Assembly (NCBI RefSeq): GCF_010389155.1
Contig: NC_057765.1
Coordinates: 41,187,559 to 41,251,558 of the forward strand
DNA: 64,000 nucleotides
Direction: 5' to 3'
Source of the DNA: Erigeron canadensis
Lineage: Eukaryota > Streptophyta > Magnoliopsida > Asterales > Asteraceae
The notes under the pieces were generated by a model. The model was not told the DNA's origin. It made no database searches and saw only the letters and a program-made list of their open reading frames with translations. Within the stretch, counting starts at the first letter, position 1. Each line of letters opens with the position of its first letter. Below, piece after piece: positions 32,653 to 44,319 of the stretch. Both the position numbers and the translations under genes were made by a program.

Positions 32653-35150
32653 GTATATATATATATACAGGAGGAAGGGAATATGAGGCTGTTAGGCATC
32701 TAAATTGGATGAAAAATCTTTCACATACCTTTTTTTAAACCGTAAAAAACATAGGGGCCTAAACATTTATTCAAAATACTAAAAAAATAATATGTAAGGG
32801 GTTTTTCATCCAAGTTGGGTGCGAATAGCCGCATACTCCATTTTCCCACACATATATATATATATATAGTGGAGGGATCAAGTAAAAACCAACATATATG
32901 GTGAGAACCGTAAGAACCACTAAAAAAACCATCTCTAAGGGTTTTGCCCTTAGAAAGGGAGTAGCCCCGTACCGTATTAAACCATAACTATCTTTTGGAT
33001 CGTCGCCTATCAAATCCATATCATTCTCATATGCGTCCGGTGACAACCCCCTTTAAAACGGACGAGGGCAACGTCCGTACCGTATCCATACATTTTCAAC
33101 GCATAAACCATCGATTTTTTCAAAAAAAAAAATTCTTTCTTTTTTTTAATGGGTTTTTGTTAAAAGAAAATAAAAAACAAAAAAAGTTTCAGAAAACAAA
33201 AATTAAAAAATTAAAAGTTTACACCAAAAAGAAAAAAAAAAAAAAGAGGAAAACTAGTGGTTCTCACGGTGCTCTCCATATTTGTCATTCTCAAGTTAAC
33301 CCTACCTTATATATATATAGGGGAAAGATAATTTGAGACCAACTAAAAAAAGTCTAAAAAAGGACCATTGATTTTCGTAAGTTACACACCACCATCATGA
33401 TCTACTACGATATACAAGACTTTTTTTGTAAAAACACTAAGACTTTCCGGCGACGGGCCCACAGAAAATCATGTGTAACTTACACATGTAAGTTAACTAC
33501 ATGTGTAAGTTAACTTACACATGATTTTCTGTGGGCCCGTCGCCGGAAAGTCTTAGTGTTTTTACAAAAACAGTCTTGTATATCGTAGTAGATCATGACG
33601 GTGTACAAAAATCAATGGTCCTAGTTGGTCCTAAAATAAGAGGTGGTCTCAAAATATCTCACCTATATATATATATATATCCCTATATATATATATCCCT
33701 ATATATATATATCCCTATATATATATATATGGGGTGGGTTAGATTAGCGACTCCTTATTTTAGGGACTCGATCTAGACCGTCCATTTTCATCAGATCTAA
33801 TCACACCTGATCATCTACGGCGACATCTCCGACCATATTCATCTCCGGCTACATCTCCGGCGAGACTTACACATGTGTAAGTACAACCAAGTGTAAGTTG
33901 AATAAAAATTATGATTCGGAGCGGGCTTCGCCCTTAAGGATATTCATAGACCAAAGCTGATGGGGGTGATAGGTCATAGTGTGATAGGTCATAGAGGGTG
34001 ATAGGTCATAGGGGGTGATTGGTGATGGGTGATCTACCTAAAAAAAGTTGTACTTAAAACATGTGTAAGTTACTTACACATATGTAAGTCTCGCCGGAGA
34101 TGGTCGCCGTCGCCGGAAGATCATGGTGGTGGTCGAAGATGATCATGGTGGTGGTGGTGGTCAGAGATGATGGTGGTGGTGGCCGGAGAAGGAGGTAGAA
34201 GGAGTCCCTAATATAAAAAGTCTCTAATTTAACTTTTCCCTATCTATACTATATTATAAAACATATTTTCTCTCTATGTATTTTGAGAACTATTTTTTTT
34301 ACAAGAACCATGAAAACTCTCAAATTATGTATTGGATCACATGTTTTTTTTGTTCATTCACATGTGAAATGATATAAAAAAGTATGTTGTTGGAGAAACT
34401 TTTATTAAAAACCTTCAAAATAGCCTTTTGTAACCTTGTGAATAAATATGTCCACGTTTTCGTTCACATGTGATCAAACAAGTATACATAAGGTTTTGAA
34501 AAAAACTTTTTTTACAATATATATTTTTATAACGTTTCACATGTGAATGAACAAAAAAAAAACACATGATCCAATACATAATTTAAAAGTTCTCAAGATT
34601 CTTAAAAAAAAATAAGTTCTCAAAACAAGGGTCCCCTTATATATATATATATATGATCAATCAAATAAGAACACCCTTAAAATAAGAACACGTTTAGACA
34701 CTTATAAACATCATTTTGATGTTTTAAAAATTCATAAAACTAACATAGTGTATAATTAATTAGCATTATTTAAGTGTTTAAATAACACATTGATTTGTCA
34801 AAAGCGAGAAAAACATGTTTTTTTTTGTACATCCATCTCGGATGCATATTCATCAAAATGAATGCACAAAACAAAAAACGTATTTTTTTCGGTTTTGAAG
34901 GACCAATGTGTTGTTAAACACTTAAATAATAATAATCAGTCATATGGTATCTTAGTTTTATGGATTTTTAATGTATAAAAATGATGTCTTTAAGTATTCT
35001 TATCGTGTTTTCATTTAAATGGTGTTTGATAACAAGATAAGAACACTTAAAACATCATTTTAATGCATTAAAATTTCATAAAACTTTATATATATAGATG
35101 TGAGAACCAAAACAAAGGTAAGAACTGTAAGAACCACTATTTCCTGGAGA
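32653..35150. mobile_element. Row of foldback MITEs separated by TA microsatellites
   Basis: At least six different inverted-repeat elements follow one another, most of them divided by TATATATA tracts. (1) 32668-32848, arms ATTGGATGAAAAAT and ATTTTTCATCCAA. (2) 32869-33306, arms TGAGAACCGTAAGAACCACT and AGTGGTTCTCACGGTGCTCT. (3) 33320-33662, a near-perfect palindrome. (4) 33731-34240, ends AGATTAGCGACTCC and GGAGTCCCTAATATA. (5) 34281-34626, ends TTTTGAGAACT and AGTTCTCAAAA. (6) 34655-35085, ends AAATAAGAACAC and GATAAGAACAC. A seventh, resembling the start of (2), begins near 35098. None encodes a protein. Insertion into TA repeats, as described for the rice Micron elements, would explain the pattern. 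Confidence 0.75.
33320..33662. repeat. Long near-perfect palindrome
   Basis: Arms of about 130-150 bp centre near 33494. Matching blocks include GTTTTTACAAAAA/TTTTTGTAAAAACAC, CTAAGACTTTCCGGCGACGG and its mirror, and GGGCCCACAGAAAATCATGT with its mirror ACATGATTTTCTGTGGGCCC. The centre is made of TGTAAGTTAACT repeats. It is unusually GC-rich and well kept compared with its surroundings, so it may be young. Confidence 0.9.
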
Positions 35151-36145
35151 TTACATCTATAAAAATCCCATGAAACTTGCAACATAAGCAGATACTTGCA
35201 TATGTAGCTAGTTAGATTGCCAGACACATTCATCTATCAAATGAAATTAACAACCTTAATGAAATAAGAATAATAATACTTTCAAAATTATACTGAACAG
35301 TACTAGTATATATAAAAATACAAGCAATTTGACATGAAAATGAATACTTTAAATACTTCTACAATAATAAAGTGACAATTTGTGTTATAATATAATTATA
35401 TCATAAAAATGTTTCTTCGCACGTATTATTGCGTACGCTAGTGCTCACTGAAACTGATCTATATACAGTATCATATTAGAAAGAAGTTCGGAAACGTGCA
35501 CTGAAGTATTAGGTGTAATATTTCTGTTGACCTTTTGATGTGTAGTTGCTTTTGACTTTTATCTTCAATGTGATTAAGTCGAATAAATTAATTGCATACC
35601 TGGTAATGATTTTTAAAAGGACGGAGACAAACTATATTTATTGGCATATAAAACAATTTCTATATCTATATCTATCTATATTTCTATATAAAACAAAATT
35701 ACCTCCCCTACCGGTAATTAGGAATTTGAAATCACCATATTACCTTTATTTTTTATTTACTAATTTAAAATATCTTCGCTTATGTACCTATAATATCTTT
35801 AATAAAATAACTTACAATATAAAATTTTCAATTCTTGAATAATCATATTAACTTTTCTTACATCAACTAATTTACATTCATCACCACGCCACCACCACCA
35901 CCGCACATCGCTACCACCACTGCCGCTGTCGCCACCACCACTGCCGCTGTCGCCACACCGTCGTCACTACCACTATCGCCGCTGCATCTCAGGGACATCC
36001 TATATATAGAGATGCAACATTTTAGTATTCTAAGGTAAAAAATGAACATCATTCATTATTTATTAGTCATTTATCAATATCATTATCATCTCATCATAAA
36101 GTGGTCCAAAGAAACAACAAGTCACTTACATCCATATGTATTTAG
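35151..36145. other. Gene-free stretch with a GCC/CCA-rich patch
   Basis: Mostly AT-rich. At 35880-35990 there is a patch of ACCACCACCGC and CTGCCGCTGTCGCCACCACC repeats, the last one duplicated. The alanine/valine-rich frame it creates is repeat-driven. No gene recognised. Confidence 0.5.
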
Positions 36146-36148
36146 TTA

Positions 36149-36926
36149 GGGGAAGGGAGTGGCAGCGGCATGCCTGGCGGGTTGGCCAAGCCGCTTGCTG
36201 CACACTGCCGCCATCCCTGCGGCATGTGAACGGCATGGAGTTCGGCGGGCTAAAAGCCAGCCACGGGACTGTTGGGGAGCGTGTGGAAGTGGGTCCAAAG
36301 CATATATTTGACCGTTTATGAATTTAAAAAAAATCATCTTGTGAACTAAGGTGTGATGGCGTCTGAAAATCAAATGAGGAAGACGACTGTGCAATCTATT
36401 CTTTTATATTTTTCAACCCATTTGTACCAAAGCGCCTTTTACTTATGCATATTTATAGTTTAAACCTCCAACTTTATAAAACAATCTTAAATATGTAGTT
36501 TAGTACCCAATTTTTGTAAACTATTTATAAAGTTGTTTTAAAGTATTTTATATTTAAGAATTTTTATGATTATTATATAAAATTACGGATGAGAGTTTAA
36601 TGAGTGATTTTTATGTTTTGAATCTATCGTTTATTTTCATGTCTCGAACATTTTAGTTTTTATTTGTCTAAATGTGTAATGAACTTTGTTTAATTTTAAT
36701 ACGTATGGTTTATGTTTTATTTAAATTGTTTTTTTGAAAGATTGTTTGATTAAATAAAATGAAAAAGAAAAAAAATAGATTTTGGAGGGTTGAGAAAGTG
36801 ATGAATGTCATTAAAAATGGTTAGGAGGGTTGATTGGGAGGGTTGAAAAGAAAAATTGAGTTGGAGGTATTCGATTGGTAGAATTTGGGAGAAATGGAAA
36901 ATTGAGCCACATGACTCCTCTCCCCC
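36149..36926. mobile_element. Non-autonomous PIF/Harbinger-type element
   Basis: A 778-bp element with ends GGGGAAGGGAGTGGCAGCGG and ACATGACTCCTCTCCCCC (mirrored GGGGGAGAGGAGTCATGT), flanked by the 3-bp duplication TTA (36146-36148 and 36927-36929). The first 170 bp are strongly GC-rich compared with the rest. No transposase or Myb-like ORF. The TTA target and G-rich ends fit the PIF/Harbinger superfamily. Confidence 0.7.
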
Positions 36927-37238
36927 TTATATGGTATAACATAATAGCACAATAATGTCCATGATGAAATTGATTGTGGTAATGATCAATCCTCCTAAAT
37001 TATTAGCCTAAAATCCTCCTAATTAATAGGATTGTGACATGTGGAAAATCAGGGGATGAAATTAGGAAAGAGAATTAGTGGATTCCATGTCTTAACAAGT
37101 GAATATATTAAGAGGATTTTTAGGAGGATTGGTTAGGAGGATTTATCATTTTTCTAATTGATTGACATGTTTAGGTATATACCTGTATCCTACGTCATTC
37201 TGTATAGATTTTTTGGTGTGAAGAACATGTGTGGTTAC

Positions 37239-37906
37239 TAGGGGTGTTCATCGGTTTGGTTTTCGGTTATTTGGTCTATTTGGTTCGGGTTTTTCGGTTT
37301 TTTTTATTTTTTAAAACCAAAACCAAACCAGAACCTAATTCGAAATAGAAAAACCAAACCGAAAACCAAATTAGGATTCGGTTCGGTTTCGGTTTAAAAC
37401 CAAAAAACCAAATATGAAAAACACAAATTTACCATTTCTTTTTGTCTAAGTTGTGATTAACCAAAATAGGTTCATAATTTCAATTTTCACCAAAGTAGTA
37501 AATTTAAACCATATGGATAAACAAATAACATAAGTGAAACAACTAAACTCTTGTTTGTCATCATTATTAAAAATTATTCATCAAAATTGAATTTATCTAA
37601 TTTCATAAAAAAGTTAATATGATAAACAAATAGACATATAAAGTAAAAAATACATTAATAATTGTCCATTAAAAAAAAGATACGAAGTAAGTATTTTTAA
37701 TAATGCATAATAGTAATATAAGATATTCGGTTTAACCAAATTCATTATCCTTTACCCATAACCAAACCAAAATCCGAATATGTAATTCGGTTTCGGTTAC
37801 AAACCAAAACCAAAACCAAATTCAAAAACGGTTTGGTTTTATTCGGTTTTTTAAACGGTTCGGTTTACAGTTTAACCGGGTAAAAACCAAACCATGAACA
37901 TCCTTA
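37239..37906. mobile_element. Non-autonomous hAT element, second copy type
   Basis: A 668-bp element with ends TAGGGGTGTTCAT and ATGAACATCCTTA, flanked by a perfect 8-bp duplication GTGGTTAC (37231-37238 and 37907-37914). Both subterminal regions are packed with GGTTTTCGGT/AAACCGAAAACC motifs. It shares end type and layout with 24367-25125. No transposase. Confidence 0.92.
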
Positions 37907-38479
37907 GTGGTTACATTTAATATCTTCGTAAACAACTTTTTATACTCGTATCATTTTGTACAGATTCTTTTTTCAAGAACACCGAAAAACTATGTACATT
38001 AAATCATACATATTTTAAATTATTCACTTAAACGTCCATGTGAGAACAAAAATAAATTGCAAATAATTAACATGTAAAATTTCATACAACTTGATAAATT
38101 CATATATGAATAAATATTTGTTTACATGTATCATTCTCATATAAAACATATCAAGATGTCAATTTACACGTGTTTAAAAATTTTGTTGTTTCCATTTGAC
38201 TTTTGTTATGTGAATAAACTTGACAACATATGGTCTAAAACCGAATTTTAAATATCTTATTGTTTAAAATAAAAATTTGTAAAAGATAACATATATATAC
38301 CGATACACCATATATAGACCCATGTAACACATGAGTTGATGAGTAGCACTCGTATATTATAACGATTTATAAATAATTATATCTTATAATGAAAGGCAAC
38401 TTAATGAATAATGATAACTCGTTCATGTGGCAAGTTAATTACTATTGTTCATGACTTCATGTTACACTTGTACCACAAT

Positions 38480-39540
38480 TTGAATTTTGCTAAATCCAAT
38501 CTTGTTTGGGTTTCAATTAAAGGTTTTTTTAGATTTTTCATACTTTTTTTCTTTTAAGGTTTTCCCATTAATATATTAGATACTTTGACTCAACATTTTG
38601 AGTTATGATTCGTTCATTTTATACCCGTATCACTATTTAAATTTTGTCACATCGTATCCCATTTGAATATTTTATTGCGGGATACTTATTGGTCTCTTTG
38701 ACGTTTTTTACCTTTTGGGTCTCCTAATAATATATTGAAAACGTGCACTTAACTTATTGAATTATGATTCGTCCATGTTACATCCCGTACTACTATTCGG
38801 ATTTTGTCATATCGCGTCATGTTTGGTTTTTCAACTACAAGTTACTTCTTACGGCTCGTTTAGTTCACATAATGTTTTTGGAAGGAATTGAAATTTTGTT
38901 AAAGGAATTGAAATATGATGGAATGCAATTCAACGGAATGTTTTTCATTTTTTAAAGATTTAAGTGATAGAAGAAATGAGATTCCTCCCCCATTCCATGA
39001 ATGGAGATTCCATCAAATGCGAAAATATTTACATTCTAACGGAATGATATTCCTTTATTGTCAAACAACCAAACGTACCAAGGAATGAAATTCAAATCCA
39101 ATTTCATAAAATTTCATTAAAATCTGCAAACCAAATGCGACCTTAGTTTCTTACCTACCTTTTGTCATTTGGGTTTCTAAATAATACTTGTATATTGAAA
39201 AATTCCATTCTTTTTTTTTTTTGCAACATCCAACACCACAATTTAAGTTTTTTCACATCGAATCCTTTTTTTTTCCAGGTTATTTTAGGTTCTTGCACAC
39301 TATTATCTCTTTTGGGTTTTCTTAAAAGATATTATATGTTTTTGCCCTTAGCCAATTTTGTTACATTTCATCCTGTTCGGGTATTTAATATAGGTTATTT
39401 TTTGACTTTTTTGCATACTTTGTTTTTTTTGTTTCTTAACTAATACATTGAAAATTTTCATTCAATTTTTTTTGCGAAAATATCCCATGCCACTATTTAG
39501 ATTTTTCCAAACCGCATCTTGGTTGTTGAATAATTAAGTG
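38480..39540. repeat. Diverged tandem repeat with period near 140-150 bp
   Basis: A block with a CACTATTTAGATTTT.TCACATCG.ATCC.TTTG-like core recurs near 38475, 38625, 38780, 39230 and 39480, each followed by TTAGGTTTTTT/TTTTGGGTTTCC-type text and an ATATATTGAAAA motif. One unit is split by the MITE at 38852-39143. Copies are strongly diverged, so this is an old minisatellite-like array. Confidence 0.5.
38852..39143. mobile_element. MITE of the GTTTGGTTC family, copy 2
   Basis: Similar end to end to 24033-24324. Shared blocks include AATGTTTTTG, AAGGAATTG, TTCAACGGAATGTTTTT, GAGATTCCT.CCCCAT, TCCATCAAATG and ACCAAA.GCGACCTTA. The first end has drifted (ACGGCTCGTTTAGTTCAC). Confidence 0.75.
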
Positions 39541-40075
39541 ATGTTGAAGATATCGTTTAGGTCTACAGTGGTAAAATATTCAAGTTCTCAAATTCATATA
39601 GTATTGTTATTTACAAATTTTATTGTAATATACAATTATTTAGTGCATTTTAAATTATAGTTTTAAAGACTATGTTTAATAAGATCATACTGTTATTAGT
39701 GTTGTCCTATTAACGACAGATAAGTATTATTTATAGTCTATACTATCATATATATCATTTGACCCCCTCATATTTTTTTAGAAAAGAATTTGAATAACTC
39801 AAACTACTTTTCCTTCTTTATTTTTTAAATTTGCATATATTCACTTAATATGTCTATATATAATACTCTTAAAATAACTATATCACCTTTTTTATGTCAA
39901 TTATTTCTACATTAATAATCACACTACTACCAACAACACTACCGTCATCGTCACATTGTACGAACATGCATGTGACTAACTAAATATATAAAGGATCAAA
40001 GCAATCAAGGTAGTAACGGTAAAGTACAAAATATAAGTATATAAAAATACAAACATACTAGCTTTAACTTAGAAT

Positions 40076-40168
40076 ATTAGATATCCTTATAAATTCTTTA
40101 AATCCTATAATTTTATCTCCAATCATATAAATATCCTTAGATATCCTTACATATCCTTTTACCACCAA
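40076..40168 (-). mobile_element. Fragment of the Harbinger MITE at 43736-44045
   Basis: Read on the minus strand it follows the other element: TTTTTAGTTGG, TAAAA.GATATGTAAG.ATATCT, GATAAAATTA, GATTTAAA..ATTTATAAGGAT. The ends are missing. Confidence 0.6.
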
Positions 40169-40499
40169 CTAAAAACAAAAATATATTAAGTGTGGACAAG
40201 TAAGGACATCATTCAAAAAATCCTTAGTTTTGAACAAGTTTTAACCGCAAAGGATATCCAAGGGTACCTAAGGTTGCGTAAGGGCAAGGAAGATAGTCTT
40301 AATTGCAATCTTTGTTACTTTCGCATTCTATTTTCGTTGGATGGTTTAAGTAGAATTGCAGGTTTTCATTTCGTTGGGATTATTTTTCACTTTCTAACTG
40401 TTTTTGGCATTATTTTGTATTACTTTTTTGATTTTCATCATTTTATACTTTTAGATATACTTATGACCATCCACTATTGATATAATTGCTTATGTATGT

Positions 40500-40540
40500 A
40501 AATGTGCGAGTATGGTACTCGCACGTTGCGGCGGATACTA
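40500..40540 (+). repeat. Perfect small hairpin
   Basis: GTGCGAGTATGGTACTCGCAC (about 40504-40524) pairs as a nine-base stem with a three-base loop, followed by GTTGCGGCGG. It could be the tail hairpin of a Helitron, but no CTRR end follows at the expected distance. Confidence 0.5.
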
Positions 40541-41139
40541 TTGACAGAGCGTTTTATGTCGTGATTAATGTCTCAAAAGTTTAAGGTTTTGGTATGTATA
40601 AAAGGGATAAAAGTCTAAAATGAAAATAATGGTATACAATAATTTTATGTGTAAAATAAGTAAATTCATGTATCTCAAAATTATAAACTTTTCAACAGTA
40701 CTTAATAATTTTTGATAAGAAGTATAGATATAGAAAATTTTTGAGTTGAAAATAAACTCTTAAATTCAACCAGTCTAACGGATAGGCCCGAGACTAGTTT
40801 TATTATTATAAATGCTTTTAGATTAACGTGTGTAGTAAATATAAAAACAGAGACTTTAACATCCCAACTCGATTTGCCAAAACTGAATTGAATGTAAACA
40901 TTGTAAGATGGTAAACTACCAAACAATTGTTGTACCTATTGATAGATTTTTTGAGGCAAAAACATAAATGGTGGGGGTCTATACCTTACCAAACTACTAC
41001 AAAAATAGTTCAAGAACCACAATAAATGAATAAAAAAAGGACCAATTAGTTTAGAAGAGGACTAGAAAGACCATTATTAGCGGTCAAGGCCCCCCGCCCC
41101 CCCACCAAAATACTTCTAAAGTAAAGTTAATTGCACAAA

Positions 41140-41259
41140 GGGAAATAATATATTTGTTACATTTGTTTTAACATTCACAACAAATATATATAACTATATA
41201 TCATATTGTACAATACACAACTGTATAAAACATATATTATTGTGAATGATTAAAAATTG

Positions 41260-41296
<37 letters not shown>

Positions 41297-41301
41297 TTTC
41301 C
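41140..41301. mobile_element. Mutator-type MITE
   Basis: A 162-bp AT-rich element with ends GGGAAATAATATAT and ATATCACTTTCC, flanked by a perfect 9-bp duplication TTGCACAAA (41131-41139 and 41302-41310). It resembles the 18190-18320 element. The right half includes a (TA)n run. Confidence 0.85.
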
Positions 41302-41310
41302 TTGCACAAA

Positions 41311-42929
41311 TCATCTCTTTGGCTTGCATACTTTTATGATTTTCATCTTTTTAAATTTTTCTTTTTTGTAAACTTTTTGCAAAATCAAAAAAATTTCTGC
41401 ACCTTACCTACTTTTAAAATATGAAATATACAAAAGTGTACAATTTTTTTAACACCTTATATCCCTCAAAAGAATGTGAGGTGCTTAAAAAGTTTAGATT
41501 TTTAAACGAAATTCACTAAAAAAAAATTCTAGATCGATGAGGAACCATGACAATATGCAAATCACAGGGATGTCATGTGCAACATAACTGATACCATTTT
41601 TACTGATGAGTTTTGTTATATCAATAGGGTTATGTATTGTAAAACAACTATTAATGCAAAATAAATAAAATAAGATCTAGATCTTTAGATCGTAGTTAAA
41701 TTGATATATAAAGATTCACGAAACAATTGATGTACAATGATTTTTAGGATGTACGGTGATTTTCACTGATATAAAACCTATTGTTTTATTTGTTTTACTT
41801 TAATACTTGTTTTATTTTGCCTAAAACCTATATCAATATCACATCAATAATTTTAAACAAAGATTAACTGACCAATAACATATTTTCACTTAATCACTTT
41901 ACATTGTATACACACTTACACACATATCAACCAGATGTAAACCACCCCTACGTCTCTCTCGTTGGTTAACCGAATCCTCCAAACCGAAGTAGCTAAGTGA
42001 AGATGTCGCGACAATCATTTTTCGCAAAGTGAAATGACTAATGAACCAACCGATAAGACTGTTGGCACTTATCCAAACCGAAGTAGCTAAGTGAAGATGT
42101 CGTGCCAATGTATTTTTCAAATCAACTCGACCGAGTATGCACGAGGTGTTTAGTTCGATTGTGTCGTTATCTTATTTTTGGTTGTCAAACCGATGTAAGT
42201 CTTTTAATTCTTCGTGGTTTACTTGAATTAATAGTTCAAGTCTTTTAATGTAATCTTTTGACATCTTACCTAAGATCTTTCATTTCTTTCCTTTTAATAA
42301 AATATAAAAGTTGTCAGTTAAAAAAAAATAATAATAACTCAATCTATAATCTAATTTCTTGTCTTTGTCGCTTAACTTTTTGCTAGATTTGACATCACAT
42401 CCAACATAAAGAGTAAAGACCATGTATGTAATACATCAATTAACGTCAAACTAAGTCTAATATCATCAATGAAAAGTAATTAATCATACTAGGGACAACG
42501 TCGTATGCAACAATCAATTTATAAGAGCATATTGTATAGAGATAACCTTTCATAACATATGCTTACATGTTAGCGTCATATTTATACCAATCAAGTTTTA
42601 AAGTATGGTCACGCACTTATCACAACAAATTTTTGAATAAAGCTTATTGCACATTCATCAATTAAAAACATTTATAAATGCACGTGGTTCCACCCCTCAC
42701 ACCCTTTCATTCCAATCACGTCGTGAGACTTAAACCACCGTTGAGTAATATTCTTTTTTTGAATAAATGCTCTTATTATGTGTTTAAACTCTTTAGTTAA
42801 GACTAGTTATGATTAGTTAGTATGTTATTTAGTTGCAATTGGGCTCCCCATCCCCACAAGTATTTAACCTTTGCCCTCCCATAACCTTTAAGGCGTTACT
42901 AGAAATATGCATCACGATGGAATCAATAG
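41311..42929. other. Gene-free stretch with a 94-bp tandem repeat
   Basis: At 41979 and 42073 the same text CCAAACCGAAGTAGCTAAGT plus GAAGATGTCG starts two units of 94 bp. The rest is AT-rich with no gene recognised. The frame at 41899-42120 only covers the repeat. Confidence 0.5.
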
Positions 42930-43146
42930 TTTTTTTCCGAATATTCAGTTGGTATACGGTATCAGGGAAACCTCACCGTATAGTGGTGAAACCTTGTACG
43001 TACCCTAGACAATGAGATATTGACCATGGACCGTTACAAGTATTCGGAAAGAAAAACCTAAGGTTTTGTCATCCCTAAGGATCGAACTCAAGACCTTGGG
43101 TAAAACTGGAAGTGCCTCTGGCCAACTAGGCTAGACATCGTTGGCT
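42930..43146 (-). mobile_element. tRNA-derived SINE
   Basis: On the minus strand, near 43140-43110, there is an A box (TAGCCTAGTTGGCCAGAGG) and about 30 bases later a B box (GAGTTCGATCC). The body follows with CCTTAGGTTTTTCTTTCCGA and a TACCGTATACCAACTGAAT stretch. This layout is typical of plant SINEs. The 3' end is set loosely. Confidence 0.6.
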
Positions 43147-43735
43147 GGAATCACTAGTTAATTCATACTTTTAAACCATACCTTGTAATCGCTTATTTTA
43201 GTTGACAAAATTAACTAACAGAGCATATAAATTAATTAAATCGTTAGTACATGCAACATACAACACAATATACAATATATATGTTAGAGTAAAAGACATA
43301 ATAATGAGGTTTCACAACTTTTTTTTAGCTTGTTATGAAATCACATAATAAGTCATGAGTTGTTTTTATACCCAACAAAGTTGAATTTCATGCTTTAAAA
43401 AACTATCAAAGATAAATTTTCATAACGATTTATTTTTGATAGTTTTTGGTGTGGATGGAGGTTTAATCCTCCTTGGAGAATATAGATTAGGTAAGATAGA
43501 TATAGGAATTTACTGATAAAAAAGAAAAAATAATTCTTCATAACGATTTTAAAAATACAATTAACGTCTAAGTTACATTTCTCAGTATCTTAGGGTATGT
43601 TTTTGGGGTATGTTTAATTGATATGAATGTTATAAAAATAGAATAAAATGAAAATGGTAACGAAATGAAAATGATAATGGAATGAGTCATTCATTTCTAT
43701 TATCTTATTCGGTTATCATTGTTATTATCTTGTAA

Positions 43736-44045
43736 GGTTATCTCCGATGGGGTGCCCTTAAATGCTTTAAGGTGTTTTTGAATATTCGTTGACGTTGAAA
43801 CTTGTCCAAAATTAAATATTTTTTGAATGATTTCCTTACCTAAGGGCATGCAATTAGTTGTCCGTATCTAATATATTCTGTTTTTAGTTGGAAGTAAAAT
43901 GATATGTAAGCATATCTAAAAATGTTTGTATGGTTGGTGATAAAATTAGAAGATTTAAAAGATTTATAAGGATGTATAAGGATTTATAAGAATATGATGT
44001 GAGGCTTAAGAATGCATAATAACGTCCTTATCATTGAAGATAGCC
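43736..44045. mobile_element. Tourist/Harbinger-type MITE
   Basis: A 310-bp element with ends GGTTATCTCCGATGGGG and TCATTGAAGATAGCC (mirrored GGCTATCTTCAATGA), flanked by the 3-bp duplication TAA (43733-43735 and 44046-44048). Non-coding. A fragment of a relative lies inverted at 40076-40168. Confidence 0.75.
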
Positions 44046-44319
44046 TAAGAAATTGAATTAATAGTAAATGACGAAAATAAGCAATACCACAATAGTTGCT
44101 TTTAGTCTTGTACATTTATTTTGATGAAAAAAGGTTAGGAGATATTTCTACAAATGGTGGATTAAAATCATTGCTCGAAGCAAGGCTGTCACGCAAAGTA
44201 CTACAACCATTTTCATTTCCATTTGTTATAAATAAATTAGTTTTGAAACTTTTTTCAGTGTTCCGTATCAAATTATATAAAAATAAGGACAAATATACAT
44301 TGCCAATTTTTTCTTGTAA

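Larger units (their letters stand above)
39541..41130. other. Gene-free stretch around the two items above
   Basis: Besides the MITE fragment and hairpin, the text AACGGATAGGCCCGAGACTAGT ends at 40798 in CTAG plus T and may be a weak Helitron tail, though its hairpin is poor. A C-run lies near 41090-41105. The frame at 40190-40480 has no recognisable domain. Confidence 0.4.

Noticed and set aside
35867..36052. Ala/Val/Gly-rich minus-strand frame
   Set aside because: It is the translation of a CCA/GCC repeat patch.
24033..39143. Target-site duplications for the two GTTTGGTTC-family MITEs
   Set aside because: Several alignments of the flanks were tried and none gave a convincing duplication of fixed length, so the superfamily was left open.
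40741..40798. Possible Helitron tail ending in CTAGT
   Set aside because: The end fits, but the hairpin before it is poor, so it is mentioned only in the surrounding stretch.
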